From Leptoclinus maculatus (taxonomy: Eukaryota > Chordata > Actinopteri > Perciformes > Stichaeidae), in assembly GCA_032191485.1 (NCBI GenBank), contig JAVDOI010000006.1, positions 11,713,850 to 11,777,849 on the forward strand: a stretch of DNA of 64,000 nucleotides. The letters run 5' to 3'. How positions within the stretch are numbered: the first letter of the stretch is position 1; each line of letters begins with the position of its first letter. A program made the position numbers and the translations under genes. Positions 46,441 through 59,900 of the stretch are shown in pieces. The notes beneath the pieces are model-generated. The model ran no database searches. It saw only the letters and a list, made by a program, of their open reading frames with translations, and had not been told where the DNA came from.

Positions 46441-46640
46441 GCATCACTAAAGAGACACACAAGCAGAACGGTGTGTCACCCGAGTCCAGTGGTCCGATTA
46501 CAGTTTCCCATGGTGACATCCATTAAAGTCATGCTGTGTCTGCCCCTTCACCCTCAGACAGCCACATTAGCACCTGGCCCATTGGCCACAACAATACACC
46601 TACCTGCATTATTCAGCCCGACTCAACTAATGAGGGAACC
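46440..46640. promoter_or_regulatory. Candidate non-coding element upstream of znf385a
   Basis: Balanced composition with clustered SOX-type sites (CCCATTGGCC, ACAACAATAC, about 46577-46598) and a CACCTACCTGC E-box-like stretch, about 1.3 kb upstream of the znf385a first exon. Inference from motif content only. Confidence 0.18.
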
Positions 46641-46646
46641 TTATCC

Positions 46647-46652
<6 letters not shown>

Positions 46653-46690
<38 letters not shown>
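46653..46690. repeat. (CA)n microsatellite
   Basis: About 18 CA units. Confidence 0.95.
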
Positions 46691-46691
<1 letters not shown>

Positions 46692-47516
46692 CATCCTGGG
46701 TTCACACAAACTTAAACACACACATCATTATCTGATTCACTGTATGTATTTATTTACTATAAATGATGTAGAAGTAGATCACTTCATGTTGCTTAAAGCT
46801 GGAGGTCATGCTGCATTATCTTGTGGGAAAAAGTTTGATGAAGTCTTGAATATACATCAGCTTTGAACACATTGAGCTAAGTAGTAAGTATTAACTAAGA
46901 AAGCTTAGTTTTTCAGCATTATTCAGCACTCTCTGCTTGTCAAACATGCTCCTTCATCCTCCTGCTGCATCACATCTTCCACATTTCCTCTCTTTACACT
47001 TCCATCCTCAGTCAGTCTGTGTTAACCTCAATCTCTCCTCCCCTCCCTCCAATGCTTCATCGAGTCTCTCGAGCTGTCAATCTCCATCGCTCTTCTCTGT
47101 CTGCTTATTGTTTTGCTCCGTTCAAACAGTGGAAAGGCATTTACAGTGTGAACTCAAAATTGAACACCCAACCCTCAAACACACAGGTAGAAAGGGAGAC
47201 CAGAGCATACATCCAGCCTCATATGGGGGGATGGGGGGGGGTGTTGTGAGGGCAGGCGTGTTTCACATGCCGTCGGTGTGAGGCACGAGGCAGAGTGAGA
47301 CGAGGAGAGACATAAGAGAGAAAAAAAACGTCAATAGTAAACAGCAGAAAAAGGGTGACAGAGGGAGAGGGTGAGCAGAATCGACAGCAGCATTATCACT
47401 CTCCTCATTCAAACACCCCAAGAAAATGCTCAGCACCGACTGCTCTCATTGGCCAAGCCTTCGGCCAATCGCGGCACAGGAATGCAAGGTGCCTTTAGGT
47501 TATACCCAACCACAAA

Positions 47517-47616
<100 letters not shown>

Positions 47617-47693
47617 CTGTGGTGCAGAGGTTCATTCAGTGAAGCAGTGCTCCATCTCAGCTGTATTCTCTGGTGTTCTTCCTGCTGGAGTGA

Positions 47694-47701
47694 ATATATA
47701 A
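47694..47701 (+). promoter_or_regulatory. znf385a: TATA-like element of znf385a
   Basis: ATATATAA about 335 bases upstream of the znf385a ATG. It could place a transcription start near 47725. A CAG acceptor-like site (47751-47755) also lies ahead of the coding exon, so an upstream non-coding exon is possible too. Confidence 0.35.
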
Positions 47702-47838
47702 CAGTGAATATATTACAGGCTTCCTTGCAGTAAATTGAGTGCGTGTTGTGTTGCAGTCGGGGCTGCTGCTGTGCTCCTCCTCTGGCAACAGCTGGCTGAG
47801 CAAGAGACGCGTGTCGAGATCTGAAGGAGAAGCATCTC

Positions 47839-47963
47839 ATGTGGACGAGGGGAACGGAAGAGACACCGCGTAGGGATGCAAAGTGAAGGTTGTGATGTTG
47901 GGACGTCTTTTTTTGTCTCACTCTGAGTTTTGAGAGCCAGAGAAGTGGATGCTTCAGGTTTGA
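47839..47963 (+). other. znf385a: Cluster of four short upstream ORFs in znf385a 5' UTR
   Basis: If the leader is unspliced, it holds ATGs at 47839 (stop 47884-47886), 47876 (stop 47924-47926), 47895 (stop 47931-47933) and 47949 (stop 47961-47963). All close before the main ATG at 48031. They would be expected to lower translation. Confidence 0.4.
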
Positions 47964-48030
47964 GTCACATCCGTAGCTGATCGAGGGAGAGAGCAGTCAA
48001 GGAAGAAAATAACGTTTGAAAGAGAACTTG

Positions 48031-51000
48031 ATGGTGGACATCTACAGGATGATCTTGGGTAAGACTAAATCAGCATCTCTCTTTACTCATATTGATCCGA
48101 TTGATTTGTTTTTTCTCTCCTGTTACATTCCTCTTCTGCCAAGGTGATCACTCATCTCTGGCACAAACTTTTGGCTGCATACCCTGCTGTCACCAACTTA
48201 GATCCGTCTCAGATGATGCGTTTACTTGATCATTTAGTCATGATTAAGAAAAAAAAGACCAGTGAATGATAAAAGGGACGCCCTCCTGTTGCCCTCATAA
48301 AACGTCATTCTTATTCATTTGTGTGTTAATGAATTCTGCAGTAATCACTTTTATAATGTACGCATATGCACATGACTGTCTCTAGAGTTCATGCCCTATT
48401 TGCACATACACAAAATAGCATTAAAAGAAATGCAAAATAGACACAACAGGCCATATGCTTATACAGTGGACCTTTCTTAAAAATAGCTTTTATAGCTTCA
48501 AAAACACTGAAACAAACCTTTTAATTAAAATGTAACAAAATAAAAGATGCAACAAATTTAACTTTGACTTGACCTCAGACTACTCAAAGACTATAATTTA
48601 GATACAGTAATATGTAAATTAGGTTTACTTTTTTTAAAGCATTCAGTTATTTTAGTTTAAGCATGTTGATGTTTATCAATATATAAACAATATATTAATG
48701 TTACAGAAGTAGCTGCTCTATGTGTCTTATTAAATGAAATACACAAGGGGGCATTATTGCAGAATTAACCTAATAACATGCACATCGTGTACAGGATTTT
48801 TATTAAATGTGGATTCTTTAGATTCATTTATTTTTTATCAACATGACGCAGTCCTAAACAGTTGACTTTCACTTTTTCAGTTTCAACATCTTGTCACTTT
48901 CTGAATATTAATGCTTGCTTCTTGTCTAAAATTTGATTAACTACAATGACCTTGTTCAATGTACGTCTGTGTTAACTAAATATTTGACGACTTTATTTTT
49001 GTTTGCTTGTTCTTGCCCCTGCTTGAGTCTTCCTGTGATCTGAGTGTGAGTTTGAGCTTGTGGTAATCCCTCCCCAGAGCAGAAGCTTGAACTCTGTATG
49101 CATTAGACACTAAACACACTGACACCAGATCACAACAACATGGGACGATTGGGTTTTATACACTGTATTAGTTTCCTTTAACTGAGATAGAGATGTAAGT
49201 CCAGAGACCAAAATAGTGTCCATGAAAGGCGATGAATGGGAGAGTGTTGACAGGAATAGATGGAGGAACAAATACGGAGAAAAAGCCTACTCTCCGTCTG
49301 TCCATCACCAGAGAAATCTCTCCATCCACCGACATCTAAATACTGTATTTATTTAATGAAAGGCCAAATTCAAACACGTCGACACAATCAGCACTGGAGT
49401 ATGAAAGAAATGTGCTAAAGCAGGCTCATCTCCCTCGGTGCAGAACAGTGTGGAACGCAATCCAGTAACTTAGTGATTTCTATGATGAATATTTCAGACC
49501 TAGAGGTTTGAGGTCTTTATTTATTTAAAAATGGGCCAAAGCTTCTTCGAGTCTAATGCAAAGACCTCACTCAGCACTATGAAAAAACATCCGTGGCTTG
49601 CATCAGTGTTCACTCAACCGGTATGAAGCAATCCATACACACAAAATCTCCCCACTCATCAATGTCCTCCAAAAGAATCACAGGTGCATGTTGTCTCTGA
49701 TAAACAACATGACCTTTGAATCGAGGCAATTCAGCGAGGGATGAAAAGTATTGACATTTAAAAAAGAGAAATGCGCCTGTTTGACAAACTGACACATATT
49801 TCATACGTCTGTGAAGCCGGAAACTAAGTCAAGGAACAAACCAGCAAGAAGGGAAGGTCAAATAACTCTAAAGCTCTATAGTTATAGTATGTATACCATA
49901 TACAGTCTGTCCTCACTATATAGAGCATTTGTAAAACAACCTGTTTATCTACAACAACTTAAAGAGACTATGTGACTATTATATGTTAAACATAACGGAA
50001 AAAGATGATTAACTATTATCAGCAAAACCTCTTATTGGGTGGATGGACGGGTAAACAAAGCACGTCGGACACAGGGCACGTTTTCCAGTCACTACCGACA
50101 GTCAACATCAACATCAACCGTGACCTCAATCTTCATCTGACCTTACGCTGGGATCAGACTACATGAGCCTGATATTGGCCCAACCAATAGAGCATCTGGG
50201 CCACCTCATGATGTCACCAAAAAAAAAAAACTAGAGTCAAAGATTTCTTTTTGCCTTAGTTCGGCAATTTATGTGTCCTAAGACCCATAAGAGCACAATG
50301 TGGTCCTCTGCACACAACTGTAAATATGGTGAAGAGAAAGATGGATGATGTTGATGCTATCAGGACAATCTGGGAAAGCAATCGCCACTCCTTTTCAATT
50401 ACCTACAGTGTGCACGTCCTGCAAGTTGTGAAACACAGCGAGCTGCGATTGGTCAGGGCATGTGCAGGCTACAACATGTAGTTTACTGTTACTCTGAGTC
50501 AGGGCATCGCCAAAGTTATTACAATTCATCCTATGGGGGACATGGATGTGACAAGTGAATTCAGCCAAACGTTGAGACATTTTCCTCAAAACAAATATTT
50601 TGAGATATTTCTGTCATCAGGGTTAATCCTCTGCGTGATCTGGATATCTGGACCATGAAAATCCAACCAATAGTTGTACAAATGATGTGTATTCTGATCC
50701 CAGCATTAACCAACTATAGGTTAACAATCACATCAATCATAACAGTCCTACAGGACTGTATCTAAGAGTTTTGGAAGGCAAACGATCTTGTCCTGCTCAT
50801 ATGGGTGTCTGATCACAATATGTCCATATATGTTGTTTTGGAAGGCAATGACAAAAGAGATATTTGTCATTTATTTTTGGAGGACTTGCTGACCATAGCT
50901 ATACAATTAGAAGGCCTTGAAACCTGCTGCACAAAACACTTATGTAATTTACTGGTTTCAAGGATGCCAAAAATGGCAAGAGGGCACATAGGCTGAGCAT

Positions 51001-53887
51001 AAAGTCTCTTTGTTGTTCTGTAGGTATGCAGACCACAGCTGCATAGGCCACCAGCCTGACTCTAACCCTGCACAAACCAAGACCAAGCTATAGCATAAAA
51101 CCACACTCTGGCCTTCAGACTCCAATCAGCTCCCAAAATGTAGCCTGTAATTTCAGTTTCTGCGGGGAAAAACACAATATGCTATATGTAGATCAGCTGC
51201 ATATATTCTCTTTTTGTTCTATTTTGATTTTTCTTTCTATTGAAGATCAAGTGCGAATTGCGTTTGTGTGCTCTCTATTGTTTACAATCATAAGGACATG
51301 CACCTGGCTTCTGCTCGTCTGATGCCATTGTTCTGTATGTGTGTTCACCCTTTTGCACATGTGCCTTTGTGTGTTTGCTTGTGTACTTTACATGCTCAGG
51401 TTTCTGTAGGTCTGTATCTGCAGTGGTGTGTTCTGCCAGCTCCCAGCAGGTGTGTAAATGGTTTGACACACAGAATAATGATGTGGGGCAGGACTGCAGG
51501 TCATGTTGACATGGTGGATCTCTTAATGGTTCTTACTTCGCTCTGTATGGTTTCATGCGGTAGCGCTCTCAGTTTGCCTCAAACTGTGCTACATCATGAC
51601 CTCTGTGTAATGAAAGAGAAAGTTGGCAGCCAGGTTCAGGTTGTTCCGATGCTTCCCTAAAGAGGTAAAGACAGATATTCACAAGCCTCTTTATGAAACA
51701 AAGCTCTCCAGGATCCAGCATGGTAACATTCACGCAACTCAAAGCCACAGATGGATTATATTAATATAACTTATCTTAGAAGTTTAATAAATATACTGCT
51801 AAAATCAAATCTTTACTGTCAACCGTCCTTTCTGTAGCTTAAAGGGAAATTCCGGTATTTGTAAACCTAGTGTTGACCTTCATATTTTTGTCTCTTGTGA
51901 CTATTGCTTATGATAATATTTTAGTCAATGTGGATTGAGGCAAGCTGAGCTAACCTTCGACAGACTAAAACTAGACTTACAGTAACACTAGTCTTTGAGG
52001 GTGTGTTGAGTCAGAATGCAAGGCAAACTTTAGACGTGGCATGATTACATATGAAGCTCATGGAAAGAAGCCAGTGAACAGATGCAAAGTCTATACTGCA
52101 CGAACTGAGGCAAAGCTTAGCATGAGTTTAACCAGTCCCCCAAATTAAACAACACAACATGTTATTTGTCCATGCCCTTCAGAACGACACATAGCAGCCT
52201 TTTCTGATCTGATAAACACTTGGTTATGGAAAGATCGTGGTCATGATTTTTTGTTTAAAAGTCTGACGGTTGGAAAAGGGAAACTAACAGCGACCTCCTG
52301 TGTTAAAGTCCAATGTTTTGTTGACCCATCCATCCATCTTAACCGCCTCCATATGTAGACTTTGTCATAACAACAGTACCTGACTTGCTCCTGTCATAGT
52401 TACTACGGTCTCTAGAGGGCTTTAGCGGTTGAGCGAAAACTGATATTGTTTTGGTGCCCTTGCTGAAACAACTGATGCTATCATTCTTCTTGGGAGAATA
52501 ATATCAAACTGTTTTAACTAGAGCAAGTCTTTATGAGAAAAAATGTGGATGTGTCCAACATGTATGATAGTTAACATGTAGCATGTGTATGTGTATGTGC
52601 TTTGATTTACTTTTATATTTTATATAAATCAGTTATATCTATCAGTTTGTATGTGTTACATTAATACTAGTCCATATAACCAATGGCTATTTGATCATAT
52701 GGTCCTGTGTGTTACTTGTATTTAGCTTGGTTTATTATGATTACTATCAATATCATGAGATAATGTTGTATACGTTTGAGGTGGAGGAAGGGAGGGAAGG
52801 AAAGGGAGATGGGGATTCTATTGTTAATGTAATTGCAAAAAAATGAACCATTCACGACCCATCTTCCTAACTTAATGTCTTGGTACTTGTGTAAAAACAA
52901 AACATGACATGTAGACAACCTACGGGGAGGGCAACAAAATAACCAAAAATTGTTCATTCGGATGTGACATTTTGCATGTGACAGCCAAAGGTTACCCCTT
53001 ACAAGCAGTGCACCGGATGTACTGCTTCCTCCCCTTTGACGATGTTACCATGAGATTTACAACATGTAAACAGTAGAGTATACAGTTCAAACTGTGTGGA
53101 GAATAACTGCTTTCTTCAGTTAACAGACGGCATTTTTTTTCTGTACATTAACCTGCAGGTTAACAGGGCTCTTTACCTCCTCTGGTCACCTTGGACTCAC
53201 CTCAAAACATGCGGCTCCCTCCCCCTCCTCCATGCTTTCCTTCCCTTTCCACCTCATCTACCCCCTCGTCCAGACCTCTTTTCCACGCTCAATCGACTTC
53301 ATTCACTAAGCACCATGGCCATCATTTCCTTCCAAGGTCCTCTTTGCTTGTCATTTCCATTTCCTTGCCAGTCAGGGAGTTTCTCCCTCTTTGTAAGGTT
53401 TCATAATCCGACACTATGGAAAGACAGACAGAATTTTTCAGAAAAAAATAAGCTGTTAACAGTAAAAGTCCAGACACAGCAATGTACTACCATCATTACA
53501 TAATGATTTAAATATTAATGAGAGCAGTGCAAAATCTGTAGGGGAAAGCCCAAGTCTTCATTAATTGCAAATACTGCATGAAATCAGAGCGCAGAGCTGG
53601 CTGATCTCAAGAGAAAAGCATAAAAACAGACACACACATTTCCAGTAAAAGAGGACTTCTGAGAGTTCTCTGGGAGGTGGCATTTAAGCCTGGTCGCTGG
53701 GGCGCAGAGCATCTATCATTAAAACAAAGCGCAGACTGAAATCAACTGTGTTCTCCTCCCCCAGAATTCGCCTCTCCTCTTAACTGTGTTCTCTCCTCAC
53801 TGTCCAGATCTCACACAGACAAACACATTAATCAGCGTGGAGCCTATAAATTACTCCTTTTAGAGCATTGCTCATTCAAACTACCAA

Positions 53888-53954
<67 letters not shown>

Positions 53955-56900
53955 TGTCGCCTGTCCCTGGCTTAGGTTGAAATAGCTGCCTTTGACTTGA
54001 GGGTAAGCTGAGCTGCAGTAAATTGGATTTCATGCTCAGTCCTTCACAGCAGCAGTATGCGACACTAAGACAGTGCCATCTTCCCTCCTGCAATCACGAC
54101 AAAGTTAACACTCTGTTTCTTTAAAGGTTAGATCCTCCAACACAGTTGCATTCTATTTACACCACCAGGGAGAGAGCTGATTTAACAAATCCTTTCAAGT
54201 GTTTATTCTGCAGAGAACTTGTTATAAGGTCACCTGATATCAAAATGTGGCAGCGCAGCACTCCTTCCACAAATCAACAAATGTGAACAGACGACGATCG
54301 TAAACATACTAATGGTGTCATCTGCTACCAAATGGTGATCAGTTCATTTTTTCACATTGCCTTGTGCACAAAACCTGGGGCAAAGACAAACAAGAACACA
54401 GTGGATCCAGTGGTTTTGGGGTTAACAGACCTGCTGCCAGAGAGTTGTCTCTGCTGCAGTGACAATGACAGGGTTTTGTCAGGGGATGCTGGCTAATCTG
54501 CCACATGAAGCTCATTTCAGAGTCTTCTGTGCACAGCAGCCCATTTAGATGCAGATGTGAGGCGGCTGGCATCGTGTGCCAAGCCGCCGGTCTTCCTGGA
54601 GTGTGGGACCCTGCAGTGCTTCTGCCTCTCGTCAGACATCATTCTGTTAGACAGCATGTCACCCAGTCTCCTGTCCCATCATGGAGCACAAAGATGGAGG
54701 CAGCCAGGGAATACAGAGAGGCTTCAGCGACGTCACTGACATTGACATTACCTCTGTGATCATTAAACCTAAATTGGCTAAATGAATTGCCAATTTGAGA
54801 GGCCTTAGTCACAGCATATTGGAGTGTGCATGCCTGTGTGTGCACACACAGGTCGGGGTTTGTGAAATCTACTGTGATGATAAGATTGTGTCTCTGGTTG
54901 TTGTTTTTTTCTCTCTCTGCGTCTCTTCATTTCTGTCCAACTACCTCTCTCTCACAATCTACACAAAAATTCAATAAGCTATTACACAGACATTGATCTT
55001 TTTCTCGCCCAAACATTTGCATTAGAAAAAAAAGACAGTAAGATTAGAGGCTGGGTGAAACAGCGCTGTCTGTTCATTTTACTGGAGAGAAGGAGCAATA
55101 GAGGGAGAGGTCTGGATTTATAGAGTTTGGCATCACTTTAACACTTTAACGCTCCTCAGAATGTGTCCAATCAATGCGCACCCTCCCTGCGTGGTCGCTG
55201 TTGAGGAGTCGTGGCGTACACTTAACTGATGTCATTGTAAATCACTCAGGAAGAGGGTAGGTCAGGGGCTGTTGCTGCTACACTCACACCGCATCAAGCT
55301 GCTGTGGGGAGGTGCAGAAAATGACCCTGAAAACACTGTGTGCCAGCGTTAAATACATCTCTCTATTGTGAGCGTCTGCACAGCAAATGCAGATTTATAA
55401 GTAACAGACATGCTTTGACCTTTACATTTTTATTTGGCGTAAAATGAGCTGCGGATTTACCAGAAGCGTGTCAGGAATACGCTTCACTAACCAAAGAGGA
55501 AGCACAATGATGATACCTCAGAGCTAATCCATAAAGCTGAAGCATGATTGTCCCACTACATGCTTTGTTAACCACATGTTTAATTGTCTCTCAGACATTT
55601 TCTATTCTGTTTTTTTAATAGTTTTTTTCCACAATAACTAGATGCAAGGAAGAATGTCACAGATACCCTTGAATGTTTGGATTGTTACAGGGTAGGTCTG
55701 GTGATATTCTGTATTTGTCTTCATTAAATCCCACAGAAAGACCATCAATTAATAGATCCTAAATAGTATCAGTGTAGCTAAAGCCTGATATTTTGTGCTC
55801 CTCTGTGCCTCAGAGCTCCAATGTTCACACAAAACACATCAATCAGCCACACTTTTGTACTGTGACATGTACCTTTACTACCACGAACCAAGTGACAGCC
55901 TCGGGCTGAGAAATGAAGCCAACGCAGAAATGCCAAAAACTGCAGTTCACAGAATGGCCACTTGAGGCTGGCTCTTAAAGTGGGTCAATGTCAAACTTTA
56001 CAGCAGAAATAAACATGTTTAGAGCCTGGTACGAAAAAAACCTGTTTTGGTCTCTATAGCTAATTTCCACATTCACTGGTTGAATTTAAATATAACTCAT
56101 CCATTTTAATTATATCAAGGCTCTAAGTAAGGCATAATTGAGGTGGGTGCTGTCACAGGTCACTAGCTGCTAGCTGTCTGCTCTGCTGCATCACCCATGC
56201 CCAGCTCATCTCCACTGATGATCCACCTCTTTGCCCATTTTTAGAGCTGAGCGGTGTTGTCACTGCCAAGATGGCTGAGGCCGGAGACACCCACACAGCG
56301 TCACAGCGGCACACAAGGGTGACATCACGGAGACTACATCAATAGTTTACACATCGATTGCCATGAACGTGGGCACTGCAATGTATATTTTGAGTCCCTC
56401 CCACATGCACTGTAATACTCAACAGCTCGCTGAAAATATTCCCCAACAAAAACATGATTTGTTCTTGTTTGACTAACGTATTCTACGGACTACAGTGCCC
56501 AGCAAGTATTTATCTGTGGCATGATTTAAAATATCTACATCAACACATGGCCTTGGGGCTGTGGCCACTGACAGGATGGGGAAGTCAGAAAGTATTAAAA
56601 GATGGACCAACACATTGTTAGTTTGAGTCTTTTCATGGTTGTTGTTGTCTTCAAAAATAGAATATCACCATCCCTATCCTTTAATATTTACAGCTTTAAA
56701 CACAGGAATAAAAAATACGTCAAACTTCCTATGCTACTTATTTTACATTCATTCCTTTGTGATATATAGTGTTGAGCCTTCACTCATGCCTGCATGTTCA
56801 TATGTTGGTGTGCACTAAGGTGTGTTATTACCGCTGGTTTTTCACTCAGGACAAACCTTGCTGTGGTTGGTTTGGAGAGGTGATAATGGCCGCCATGTGA

Positions 56901-59900
56901 GCTGTGGGCTTCATTGCATGTCTGAAGGACATTTAAACCATGACCTCCACTTGTATACAATATTTCCCTTCTACCTTCTGAAGTCCCTACTTACCATGCG
57001 GGCTATGCAGAGCAGCCACACACAAATTACAATATAGCTACAGCTGAGCTTCAGCTGCCACAGCCTCCCAAGGACTAAGGCAGTCTGAAGAGGAATGCCA
57101 GAAGGAGAGACTTTCCCCTCCTTCTATTTCTGATCCTGACAGCACATTCTTTACGTCTCCCCTGCTGTCAGTGAAAGGAGCCTCCTCTGCTGTTACCAAA
57201 ATAGCCTTTTCTTCCCCTCGTTTTGACAAGTGACCAGTTTTTCTTTTCAAATGTAACAAAATTGTTAAGTAGTCATCACAAAGCGTTGTCAGTAAAGGAT
57301 GACGATTGCATATAATCTCAAAAGAAAAGATTATACAAATTCTCTGAAGCACCCTGCTGGTTTTTTTACGCTAAATAAAGAGAACTACAGGAAGCGGAGT
57401 GGAGAGGAGAGAGCAAAACAGAAAGAGGATGAGGAGGAAGAGGAACAAAACAGCGAAAGGAACTGGTGCTGGAGTGAGGAGAAGCACAGACGAGGGATAC
57501 AGAGCCAGGCAGACAGAATAAGGGACCATGAAATGTGGATAGAAAACTGTGCTTGGCGAGAGAGAGAGACAGAGGGAGAAATGGAGAAAAGGCGGATATC
57601 TGCAGCACCCCAGCTGTGAGGCTTAAGGAGCTTAGCCTTCCTGCCCATCACATAAGACTCCTCAAGTGCAGGCATTCACCACTGCTGAGCTACTGCTGAG
57701 AGAAAAGTGAGCAAGAGAGGTGGAGAGAGGAGAGGTGTGGGTGGGTAGTGGGGCTCAACATGGGAAAATTAGGGAGGTTTCAGATTGAGAAAAAGGGGAG
57801 TATTAGATTCATTTTAATGGTGTTTCAGTTAAAACTGGTTTTACAGCAGGCACTGTATATATATATATATATTATACATTTAATGAAAAAAGTTTGACAT
57901 TTTGGAAGCAAAACTTGGTTCTTGCCTGGGGTGGACTGGCCCTCTGGCAACGCCCAATCATATCTATGAACCCCTTTGGGCTTAGTACCTTCATTACAGT
58001 AAATAGCACAGCTGCCAAAAAATGGTTGAGACAAATTGTAAGGGAGGCGCAGAGAAATTACAGGCCATAAAAAGACCTTCAGGAAGCATGGTCTGATGCT
58101 ACAGCCCAGAATGTTTTAAGAATAGTCACGGACTTCTCAGACCCTTTTAGCAACCTTTTAGTAAAAATAACAAAGACTGGAAACAGGGGGAAACCGCTAT
58201 CAATGTATCATTTTTACACTTCGCTTTTTGTACAGAAGATATAACATGTTAATTAGTGACCTTTAGAGGTGCTGCGAGGAAGATTGTTTTACCATCGAGC
58301 ACAGCCAAGCCAGAGCCATCTGTCTCCCCGTTTCCAGTCATGACAGTTGTATCTAACGCAAGAAAGCGTGTATTTCCCTAAATGTTGAACTATTCCTTTC
58401 AGAAAATATTTAGTTAAATGTGGTAGCTGTAATCATCTCCTCACTAACAAACTGATTCTTATCATTATCGTCTATGAGGGGGAACGCTTGATCGGATGTA
58501 TCAATTATAGGCCTTCAATGCTTTTTTCATTTTTTAATCTCTTATTTCCGCATCTGTGCTTCTACCACAGGAAGTGTAAACCGACCGGGGCCGGTCCCTG
58601 CCTTCCTCAGGAGCCCATCTGTCATCCCAACCCCGCTGGACATGAAGCACTTCCTCCAGTTCCCCATGGAGTCGCCTCACCCGGCCAGCATCGGCCTCTT
58701 CCACAACTTTAATACAGTGAGTGCTCACAGGCATACCTGCACAAACACACATGAGCACAAATGGCGTCTGGGATTTGTTATCAACTTGTTTCACTTAACA
58801 GAAGACAGAGCTGGTATTGTGGTTTTGCAGATTGTTGAGGATTTATACTGCATAATCCAAAATGATAAGGTGACAGCTGTGACAGCTGTTTACTTTTTAT
58901 TCAGCTGACTGACTTTCAGCATAATTGAGAAAATGCCCAGGCAAGTGTTTTTTACTGCAATAAAATAAGTTACAGCTAATCAATTGTATAAGAGGCAAAG
59001 GGCTGGATTCTCCACAGTCAGCATTTTCTGTGGCTCCTTCTCATTTCTAGATTGGGTTTCATGTGAAGGTCAGCGTGGCGACAAACAGGGAAGCATCTAC
59101 ACCACACATGCAAACACAGTATCATTTAGCTTTTCTTCATGCGCTCAGACAATATGACCTTTGCGCAGGTTATTCATTCATCCTGCTTGTGCGAGGACTT
59201 TTGAGTGTGTCCACTAAAGCCAGAGCACCTCAATCCAAATCACTCTGTCAGCGCAGTCTAAGACACCGCTGTCATCCAGTGATAGAAGGCTGCAGCTCAG
59301 TGAGTCCTTATTTAAAGCAGCCTCCTCGTCCATAGAGACTGAAAGGACACGGAGAAGGGAAACTGCCAAAAACGTATTTTATTACTGCATTTTATTGTTT
59401 CAAGCACAGTTATGCTCCAGTTCGGCTAGAAAGTCTTTGGAGTGTTGGACTTCAGTGAGTTACCAAGAGAGCTTATATCAGATCTGACTCACCAGGATTA
59501 CGGGTCATTTCTAGACTCTTAAGATTCTCAGGAGTATACTGTAGGTCTCAACTTCTTGCATTGAGACAGAAGCTGCACAGTGATGCAGAGGGAGAGAGTG
59601 AGACACTGTTGATTTCAAACGCTCCAGAGGAAAATACATTAACTGTAAGGCTGAAGTTTAATGTGCATAGTTTGGGTAAGACATATGACTCCAAAGTTAT
59701 AATTATTCATATTTCCAATACATCAAAGCCAATCTTGAAGCCATTTATTGTATTTATTTCAAGCCATATCCATTAAATGTGTTTTTTAGTAGTTTTCATT
59801 GTTACTATCCACCCTCCACTGCACAAACATACACCATGGATTCATAGGAAACAATGCACGCACATCCTGGACCTGATCTGGAGCACACAATTCAATCATG

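Noticed and set aside
54505..54760. Possible extra znf385a or independent exon with three open frames
   Set aside because: None of the frames resembles a known protein, and none joins in phase with znf385a exons 1 or 2. Better read as non-coding DNA.
57299..57675. Glu/Arg-rich open frame on plus and Ser/Leu-rich frame on minus
   Set aside because: Purine-rich DNA gives both; no domain, no splice sites and no related protein recognised.
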